Shown piece after piece: positions 58,056 to 64,000 of a stretch of DNA of 64,000 bases (within the stretch, counting starts at the first letter, position 1; every line of letters begins with the position of its first letter). The position numbers were made by a program, and so were the translations under genes. The stretch is from Thiothrix fructosivorans (GTDB lineage Bacteria > Pseudomonadota > Gammaproteobacteria > Thiotrichales > Thiotrichaceae), in the NCBI RefSeq assembly GCF_017349355.1, contig NZ_JAFMPM010000006.1:1-64000 (forward strand). Direction: 5' to 3'. The notes under the pieces were generated by a model, which worked only from the letters and a program-made list of their open reading frames with translations, did not search any database and was not told where the DNA came from.

Positions 58056-60092
58056 ATGCAGCCCACTCTAGCCCGTTTGACCCTACTCAGCTCCTTACTG
58101 GTCTTGAGCACCACGCCCTTCGCCGCAGACACGCTGACCATCGACATTAAAGCCAAGAAAAAAGCTCCGTCACCCAATGAAGTGACCCCACTATCTGCCG
58201 AACGCAGCGCGGTATTGCCTGCCGATGGCGGCGATTTCCTCAAGCAATTGAACGGAATATCCGGCAGCCGCTTTGGTGGACGTGGCATCGAACCGATCAT
58301 TCGCGGGCAATCACAAACCCAGCTCAACGTGTTGCTAGACGGCGCTTACGTGCACGGCGGCTGCCCTAATCGCATGGATCCACCCGCCAGTTGGGCAGCC
58401 TTAGAAACCTACGAAAAAGTCACGGTCGAAAAAGGCGTGCAAACCCTGCAACATGGCGCAGGCGGTAGCGGTGGCACGGTACTATTCGAGCGCGATACCC
58501 GCAGCATTATTGACCCCGAAGACGGCTGGAGCGGCAAAGCCTCCGCCACCACCATGAGTAACGGCGTGAAACACGACGTATCCGGCGATGTCACCAAAGC
58601 CACACAACAAGGCTATGTGCGTGTTTTCACACAGGATCGTGAAGCCGATAATTACGAAGACGGGGATGGCAAAACCGTGCGTTCCTCCTACCAACACAAA
58701 CAAGCGGGCATCGTGCTAGGCGCAACGCCAACTCAAAACCGCCTGATCGAATACAGCTACGAAAACAACGACTTTGCCGACGCACTCTACTCCGGCGCGA
58801 GCATGGATAGCCCAGAAGAATCCGGCTCAATTCAACGCCTCAAATACCAAGACCAATTCGAGGGCAAGGTAAACAACGTCGATGCCGAGGTTTACACCAG
58901 CAATATCGACCACCTGATGGACAATTACAGCCTACGTCCACAAACGGGCATGAAAATGGCAGTACCCACCACCTCCGATACCGTCGGCGGCAAACTGGCA
59001 CTGACCTCCCGCGTGGGCAATACTGACATTACTTACGGCGTAAACATCCAAAACCGTGCACGCGATGCCGTACAAAAAAATATGTCATCCGGCGGTGTTG
59101 TCACCGGGCTAATGTGGCCGGACGCGAGCACTGAGCAGAGTGGCGTATTTGCCGAAGCCACCCGCAAATTCGACACAGGCGACAAACTCAAAGTCGGGAT
59201 GCGTGTTGACCAAGTGGATGCCGCCGCCGCGAAAGCTGGAGTCGTCGCAGGTGGGCGTACCGCCAACCAAAACTACAGCGCGGTTTACAGCACGACCGCC
59301 ACCGATAAGCAAGAAACCAACGTCAGCGGCTTAGTACGCTACGAAAAATCCCTCAATGCCACCACCACTGCTTTCGCTGGTGCAAGCCGTACCGTGCGTA
59401 CCGCCGATGAAACCGAACGTTATATCAGTAAATGGGGCATGACTGCGCCCGACCGTTGGGTAGGCAATCCCGACATTAAACCCGAAAAACACAACCAGCT
59501 CGACCTCGGTATTAGCCAACAACGCGACAAAGTGCGTTGGACAGGCACAGTCTTCGCCGACCAAGTAAACGATTTCATCTTGCGTGACAAGGTAGCTAGC
59601 GGTGCACAAACAGGCGCACAAATCTACCGCAACGTCGATGCGGAAATTCTCGGTGCGGAACTCGGCGCGGAAGCCAAATTGACCGACAAACTGCGCCTGT
59701 CTGGGGATGTTGCTTACGTCAAACGTACCAATACCGCCGATAATCGCCCGCTGGCACAAACGCCACCCGTCAACGGTAAAGTACAATTGGACTACAATGC
59801 AGGCAAGTGGAGTGGCGGCACACGCGTGCGCTTTGCTGCCGGACAAGACCGCATCGACACCAAAATGGTCGGCGTAACCGAAGTGGGTGAAAGTGCGGGT
59901 TACGGCGTGGTCGATGCTTACGGACGTTACAGCCTGAATAAATCGACTAAAATGCGCTTCGGGGTGGATAATCTCCTCGACAAGACTTACGCCGAACACG
60001 TCAGCCGCCGCAACCTTGATCTGGGCGGCACGATCGAACGTGTCAACGAGGCCGGACGCAGCGCATGGCTGAAACTCGAAACTGAATTTTAA
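58056..60092 (+). CDS. TonB-dependent copper receptor
   Basis: A signal peptide (MQPTLARLTLLSSLLVL to about PFAAD) is followed by the plug domain with DGGDFLKQLNGISGSRFGGRG, PIIRGQSQTQLNVLLDGAYV, the family-specific GGCPNRMDPPASWAALETY and KVTVEKGVQTLQHGAGGSGG. A 22-strand barrel follows, ending in WLKLETEF. The GGCPNRMDPP stretch marks the OprC/NosA copper receptor group. The frame runs back to 58017, but AAAGG and the signal peptide favour the ATG at 58056. A PCu(A)C copper chaperone gene follows after 26 bases. Confidence 0.9.
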   Translation: MQPTLARLTLLSSLLVLSTTPFAADTLTIDIKAKKKAPSPNEVTPLSAERSAVLPADGGDFLKQLNGISGSRFGGRGIEPIIRGQSQTQLNVLLDGAYVHGGCPNRMDPPASWAALETYEKVTVEKGVQTLQHGAGGSGGTVLFERDTRSIIDPEDGWSGKASATTMSNGVKHDVSGDVTKATQQGYVRVFTQDREADNYEDGDGKTVRSSYQHKQAGIVLGATPTQNRLIEYSYENNDFADALYSGASMDSPEESGSIQRLKYQDQFEGKVNNVDAEVYTSNIDHLMDNYSLRPQTGMKMAVPTTSDTVGGKLALTSRVGNTDITYGVNIQNRARDAVQKNMSSGGVVTGLMWPDASTEQSGVFAEATRKFDTGDKLKVGMRVDQVDAAAAKAGVVAGGRTANQNYSAVYSTTATDKQETNVSGLVRYEKSLNATTTAFAGASRTVRTADETERYISKWGMTAPDRWVGNPDIKPEKHNQLDLGISQQRDKVRWTGTVFADQVNDFILRDKVASGAQTGAQIYRNVDAEILGAELGAEAKLTDKLRLSGDVAYVKRTNTADNRPLAQTPPVNGKVQLDYNAGKWSGGTRVRFAAGQDRIDTKMVGVTEVGESAGYGVVDAYGRYSLNKSTKMRFGVDNLLDKTYAEHVSRRNLDLGGTIERVNEAGRSAWLKLETEF

Positions 60093-60118
60093 TGTTAACG
60101 TTAGACAGGATACACCGC

Positions 60119-60604
60119 ATGAAACATTTAGTGCAAACCGCTATTCTCAGCACCCTCATTTCCTTGACCGCCGCGTGCCAAGCCGAACCGGATGCAGGCA
60201 AAGCCGCCGCCAACAACGCCACCGCAGCGGATAGCGTTACTGTGGAAAATGCTTACGCTCGCGCCGTGCCGCCGGGTCAACCCAATAGCGCCGCGTTCCT
60301 GACGCTAGTGAATACGTCAGACACGGATCACAGCTTAAAAGCGGCTGCCAGCCCCGTTGCCGCTACCGTAGAATTGCATACTCACACCAATAACAATGGC
60401 GTGATGGAAATGCGCCAAGTACCACAGATTGATGTGCCCGCCAAAGGGCGTACCGAGCTAAAACCGGGCGGTTTTCACATTATGTTGATTGGTCTGAAAC
60501 AGGATATGAAAGCGGGTGAGAAAGCCGTGCTGACCCTGACCTTTGAAGACGGCAGTACCACCACCGTGGATGCACCGATTCAAGACATCAACGTTGGTCA
60601 CTGA
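60119..60604 (+). CDS. PCu(A)C-type copper chaperone, lipoprotein
   Basis: The lipoprotein signal ends in LTAACQ. The domain has VENAYARAVPPGQPNSAAFL, ELHTHTNNNGVMEMRQV and GGFHIMLIGLKQDMKAGEK, the His/Met ligands of the H(M)X10MX21HXM copper(I) site. Such proteins deliver copper to cytochrome oxidase or take up copper with TonB receptors. AGGA about 8 bases before the ATG supports 60119 (the frame opens at 60092, overlapping the receptor stop). Confidence 0.9.
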   Translation: MKHLVQTAILSTLISLTAACQAEPDAGKAAANNATAADSVTVENAYARAVPPGQPNSAAFLTLVNTSDTDHSLKAAASPVAATVELHTHTNNNGVMEMRQVPQIDVPAKGRTELKPGGFHIMLIGLKQDMKAGEKAVLTLTFEDGSTTTVDAPIQDINVGH

Positions 60605-61264
60605 TCAGACCACGCTGTTGGGAACAAGCGGCTGACGCGCCCCCGGAATACGCCCAAAGCTCACAAACCGCTTTTTCCAATACCCATCCAATTTGCTCAC
60701 CATAATCGGCTTGCCGGTACGGGGCGCGTGTACGAATTTGTCCGATCCCAAATAAATGCCAACGTGACTCACGCGTTGCCCGCGTGTTTTGAAAAAGACC
60801 AAATCGCCGCGTTCGGCTTCTTTCAAAGGCACTTTATGCGCCACTTTATACTGTGCCGCTGCGGTACGTGGAATGTCCACCCTCGCGCCTTGCCCGAAGG
60901 AATACTGGGTCAAACCGCTGCAATCGAAGCCCTTCATCGGGGTATTTCCCCCCCAGCAATAGCCTTTACCGCATTGTTTGAGGGCGCAAAACGCTACTTT
61001 ATCCAGCGTGGTTTTGGCAACGGATTGCGTCGCTAAGGGCGTAACGGCGGGTTCAATCGGCAGGGCTGCCACGGCAATCGGCACTTTTTGCAAGGTTGTG
61101 GTATGGGTTCTGGCAGGGTTTTGGGCGAACTTGGTTTTATCGGGCTGAATGGTTTGCAGGGGCAGTTTATCCGCCACCTGTGGATTTAACCCACAGCCCG
61201 TTAGCGTTAGCATTGCCGAACCCAATACGGAATATTTCAACACAGCCATTTCATCGCTTAACAT
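60605..61264 (-). CDS. NlpC/P60 lipoprotein endopeptidase
   Basis: The lipoprotein signal ends in LTGCGL. After a low-complexity linker of about 60 residues, the C40 peptidase domain has GKGYCWGGNTPMKGFDCSGL (catalytic Cys), VSHVGIYLG (His) and KFVHAPRTG (third residue). It cleaves peptide cross-links or stems in peptidoglycan at the outer membrane. GAGGAG lies 9 bases before the ATG at 61264. Its stop touches the stop of the convergent chaperone gene. Confidence 0.9.
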   Translation of the reverse strand: MLSDEMAVLKYSVLGSAMLTLTGCGLNPQVADKLPLQTIQPDKTKFAQNPARTHTTTLQKVPIAVAALPIEPAVTPLATQSVAKTTLDKVAFCALKQCGKGYCWGGNTPMKGFDCSGLTQYSFGQGARVDIPRTAAAQYKVAHKVPLKEAERGDLVFFKTRGQRVSHVGIYLGSDKFVHAPRTGKPIMVSKLDGYWKKRFVSFGRIPGARQPLVPNSVV

Positions 61265-61339
61265 CACTCAACACTCCTCAGCTTGTCCTTAACTATCAGT
61301 TTTGGCAGAGAAAATGTTGCTGTGCTTATCCTTCCCGAC

Positions 61340-62317
61340 CTATGGCATGAAAGGAGCGCTAAACTGTTTTTTCAAGCGGTAATTGAGGGCATCACGGCTA
61401 ATACCCAGCAAACGCGCCGCATGAGTTTTGTTATTTTGGGTGCGTTCTAAGGCTTGATTTAGCAAGTCACGTTCCAGTTCCTCCAGATTCACACCATCAT
61501 CTGGCAGGCTAAACGGCAATGGGCAGGCAGCGGCGGCTGACGAGGAACGTACATCCAAGGGCAGATTAGACGCGGCAATGTCGCGCCCTGCTAGCAAAAT
61601 ACTCAAGCGTTCACACACATTGCGCAATTCGCGCACATTGCCGTGCCACGCGTGACGCTGTAAGTGCTGACGCGCGTCTTTCGTCAAGCTGGCTTCGGGC
61701 AAGTTGTGCTGTAACGCAAACTGGCGCAGGAAATGCTTGCTTAACAGCTCCACGTCTTCCTTGCGCTCGTGCAGCGTGGGGAGTTCCACCGGAATAATAT
61801 TGAGGCGATAAAACAAGTCTTGGCGGAAAGTACCTGCTTGCGCCATTGCGTATAAATCGCGATGCGTTGCTGCAAACACGCGTACATTAAGGCGTTTAGG
61901 TTGCGTTTCACCTAAAGGCAGGATTTCGCCAGATTCGAGGAAACGCAACAGTTTGGCTTGCAAACTTAGCGGCAATTCACCGATTTCATCCAGAAACAGC
62001 GTACCACCGTCGGCTGCACTCACGAGTCCGGTGTGCTGACTGTCTGCACCCGTGAACGCGCCTTTGCGATGCCCAAACAGCAGCGATTCTGCCAAGGTTT
62101 CCGGCAATGCCGCGCAGTTAACGGTGATAAAGGCTTGTTTGGCACGAGGGCTGGTGGTGTGCATGGCACGCGCCACTAATTCCTTGCCTGTACCCGACGC
62201 GCCAGTGATCAGCACGCTGGCATCGGTTTGTGCAATCAGGTGCGCGGAACGCAAGATGGCTTCCATCAGGGGGGAACGGGTAAGAATGTTCGTAAACTGC
62301 ATAGTAACGCCTGCCAT
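61340..62317 (-). CDS. Sigma-54 interaction-domain transcriptional activator
   Basis: This AAA+ activator of 325 residues has Walker [19 protein letters not shown], the sigma-54 contact loop [16 protein letters not shown], Walker [15 protein letters not shown], the sensor [14 protein letters not shown] and a Fis-type helix-turn-helix ([20 protein letters not shown]). There is no N-terminal receiver, PAS or GAF domain, as in PspF, so its control must come from a partner protein. The ATG at 62302 is an equally plausible start. Its targets cannot be read from this window. Confidence 0.87.
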   Translation of the reverse strand: MAGVTMQFTNILTRSPLMEAILRSAHLIAQTDASVLITGASGTGKELVARAMHTTSPRAKQAFITVNCAALPETLAESLLFGHRKGAFTGADSQHTGLVSAADGGTLFLDEIGELPLSLQAKLLRFLESGEILPLGETQPKRLNVRVFAATHRDLYAMAQAGTFRQDLFYRLNIIPVELPTLHERKEDVELLSKHFLRQFALQHNLPEASLTKDARQHLQRHAWHGNVRELRNVCERLSILLAGRDIAASNLPLDVRSSSAAAACPLPFSLPDDGVNLEELERDLLNQALERTQNNKTHAARLLGISRDALNYRLKKQFSAPFMP

Positions 62318-62415
62318 TTTCGTCTATGTTCAACAAAGTCTGGCGTAATTTAGCATTGTTTAGCAAGAGCGTGTCATGACTTAAGGCAGATTTTGGGAAA
62401 TGATCGGGGTAGCGC

Positions 62416-63333
62416 GTGCGTATTGGCATTGATTTGGGCGGAACGAAAATCGAAGTATTGTTGCTGGATGATGCGGGGCGGGAATGTTTCCGCAAACGTT
62501 TGCCCACGCCGCAAGGTCAGTACGACGCTATTTTACAAACCATCAAGCAATTGGTGGATGAGGCAGAATACCATGCGGGGCAAGCCTGTAGCGTGGGTTT
62601 GGGCACACCCGGAGCGATTTCACCCGCCACTGGCTTGATGAAAAATGCCAACTCCGTGGTATTGAATGGCAAACCCGTGCAACAGCATTTGGAAGCCTTG
62701 CTACAACGCCCGGTGCGCATCGAAAACGATGCCAATTGCCTTGCCCTATCCGAAGCCACCGATGGCGCAGCCGCTGGCGGCGGGTGCGTGTTTGGTGTCA
62801 TCGTCGGCACGGGTACGGGTGCGGGCATCGTGATCCACGGCAAGGTCTTAACCGGCGCAAATGCGATTGCGGGCGAATGGGGGCATAACCCATTACCGTG
62901 GCCGCAACCGGATGAATTACCCGGCAAACCGTGTTATTGCGGCAAACACGGTTGCATCGAAACGTGGTTATCAGGAGTCGGCTTTGCAGCGGAATATCAG
63001 CTAGCCACTGGTACTACCCGCGCCTCGGCGGATATTGTGCGGTTGGCGACAACGGGCGATGCGCAGGCAGAACAGCTATTACAGGCTTACGAAGAGCGCA
63101 TGGCGAAAAGCCTTGCGCACGTCATCAATATCCTCGACCCCGACGTGATCGTACTCGGCGGAGGCATGTCGAATATTCAACGACTGTATACCAACGTACC
63201 GCAACGTTGGGGACGCTATGTATTTTCGGATCAGGTCAATACGCGCTTAGTTGCGCCCCATTTTGGGGATTCCAGCGGCGTGCGTGGTGCAGCATGGCTA
63301 GGAACTAACCACCTCGATAAAAACGGTTATTAA
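62416..63333 (+). CDS. ROK-family sugar kinase (fructokinase/N-acetylglucosamine kinase type)
   Basis: This 305-residue kinase has the ATP motif RIGIDLGGTKIEVLLLD, the ROK GLGTPGAISPATG, NDANCLALSEATDGAA, IVGTGTGAGIVIHG, and the ROK zinc site EWGHNPLPW plus CYCGKHGCIETWLSG. The layout fits the Mak/NagK group; sugar specificity is not visible. The start is GTG. The 3' end overlaps the convergent hypothetical gene by 29 bases. Confidence 0.88.
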   Translation: MRIGIDLGGTKIEVLLLDDAGRECFRKRLPTPQGQYDAILQTIKQLVDEAEYHAGQACSVGLGTPGAISPATGLMKNANSVVLNGKPVQQHLEALLQRPVRIENDANCLALSEATDGAAAGGGCVFGVIVGTGTGAGIVIHGKVLTGANAIAGEWGHNPLPWPQPDELPGKPCYCGKHGCIETWLSGVGFAAEYQLATGTTRASADIVRLATTGDAQAEQLLQAYEERMAKSLAHVINILDPDVIVLGGGMSNIQRLYTNVPQRWGRYVFSDQVNTRLVAPHFGDSSGVRGAAWLGTNHLDKNGY

Positions 63334-63718
63334 CCCCCAGTGGTCTGGGTGGTATAACGCTGGGGCTTGCACTAGGTAACGGTAACGGAGTCACCACAGC
63401 TCGCGGCAAAATAATGGGTTGAATGCCTAACAGCGTTAAGCTAGCCTGATGATCCACCGCTGCATCCGCCCGAAACGGGATGGATTGATTTTCCGAAAAC
63501 GAACACGAACCACCATACGTCATCAGCAAACTGTGTAACGCTGCCGCACCTTGATCACGGCGGTGGGTGCAATGGGTGAGCTTGCCTGCATTGATGCCAA
63601 AGCGGCACGAGGTGTTATTGTCAGTGGCAATATAGAACGTACCAGTCTGTTTATGCCCAAGCACAACAGCTAGTCGCTCCAGAATTTGCGCCAGTGTGAG
63701 GGATGAATGCCTTTCCAT
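63305..63718 (-). CDS. DUF4388-like protein
   Basis: Residues 1-95 resemble the DUF4388 domain (LTLAQILERLAVVLGHKQTG, CRFGINAGKLTHCTHRRDQG, SCSFSENQSIPFR), a small beta-alpha domain often linked to signalling and surface motility proteins. The C-terminal 40 residues are Pro-rich and disordered. AGAGG precedes the ATG. Function not known. It overlaps the end of the ROK kinase gene. Confidence 0.6.
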   Translation of the reverse strand: MERHSSLTLAQILERLAVVLGHKQTGTFYIATDNNTSCRFGINAGKLTHCTHRRDQGAAALHSLLMTYGGSCSFSENQSIPFRADAAVDHQASLTLLGIQPIILPRAVVTPLPLPSASPSVIPPRPLGVNNRFYRGG

Positions 63719-63858
63719 AGAAACCTCTGGGGTGATAATGCGCTAGTTATTGGTGGTTACTGCTGGAAAGGTAGCAATAACCGTACCACTTTAGGCAAAC
63801 CTCCCCCACAACGGTGGCATAGTCACGACATAACCATGCCACCCAACGGTTTGACGGC

Positions 63859-64000
63859 TTAGCTCTTGCACAAATCAAACTCAAAGCATTCATTGAGTAT
63901 TTGATTGATGGTCACACCAAAGCATACCGCGCCCAGTTTCAACTGGTATTTGCCTGCGCGTGCACCACGCGTATACAGCACAAACTCACGGGATTTACAG
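63859..64000 (-). CDS. Hypothetical protein, C-terminal part (start outside window)
   Basis: The minus strand is open from the right edge to a stop at 63859-63861. It encodes at least 46 residues (SREFVLYTRGARAGKYQLKL, then FGVTINQILNECFEF). No family was recognised. The 140 bases between it and the upstream DUF4388-like gene hold no other frame. Confidence 0.6.
   Translation of the reverse strand, partial: CKSREFVLYTRGARAGKYQLKLGAVCFGVTINQILNECFEFDLCKS

Overview
The window comes from a Gram-negative gammaproteobacterium. The evidence is FolE2, the AmgK/MurU recycling pair, MreBCD, Hsp33, GatCAB, Dtd, ElaA, a TonB copper receptor with a PCu(A)C chaperone, and lipobox lipoproteins. A periplasmic rhodanese, sheath- or EPS-type glycosidases and large adhesins fit a sulfur-oxidising, possibly filamentous member of the Thiotrichales (Thiothrix-like), but that placement is inference. 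No rRNA, tRNA or CRISPR array was found. No gene-free gap exceeds 300 bp.

Layout. 1-9 kb: the 3' part of a collagen-like Gly-Ala-Thr surface protein encoded by a minisatellite, two paralogous family-2 glycosyltransferases, a DUF2288 protein, and a minus-strand operon (FkbH-like HAD protein, acyl carrier protein, MaoC-SDR fusion, hexapeptide acyltransferase, rhodanese). This resembles a route for making an unusual acyl group and placing it on a glycan, possibly on the collagen-like protein. 9-14 kb: dtd-pip, a DsbA-fold protein, an AT-rich frameshifted PD-(D/E)XK nuclease, an AAA-ATPase-like/DUF1703 protein and ElaA. 14.5-23.4 kb: a tight fatty-acid beta-oxidation operon (thiolase, 3-hydroxyacyl-CoA dehydrogenase/enoyl-CoA hydratase, SDR, acyl-CoA ligase), a TtcA-like protein and acetyl-CoA synthetase.

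23.4-33.6 kb is a visibly AT-richer minus-strand island of secreted carbohydrate-active proteins: GH16, GH113-like and GH39/PslG-like enzymes plus two DUF1566 proteins. Two of the three glycosidase genes are cut by insertion sequences. An ISL3-family element lies in the GH16 gene and an IS66-type element in the GH113-like gene. Both have intact 8-bp target duplications, and removing each element plus one duplication restores the reading frame.

33.8-47.5 kb is mostly housekeeping: amgK-murU, idi, folE2, mreBCD (mreC probably starts at ATT), hslO, a flavodoxin-fold oxidoreductase, a YbfF-like hydrolase, two tandem paralogous lipoproteins of unknown function, and gatABC. 47.6-64 kb: a 1287-residue calcium-binding adhesin, two MltA paralogues (the second lacks the predicted catalytic Asp), a membrane-anchored coiled-coil protein, a Phd/VapC toxin-antitoxin pair, an Atm1-type ABC transporter, the copper receptor and PCu(A)C, an NlpC/P60 lipoprotein, a sigma-54 activator without a sensory domain, a ROK sugar kinase, a DUF4388-like protein and a truncated gene at the right edge.
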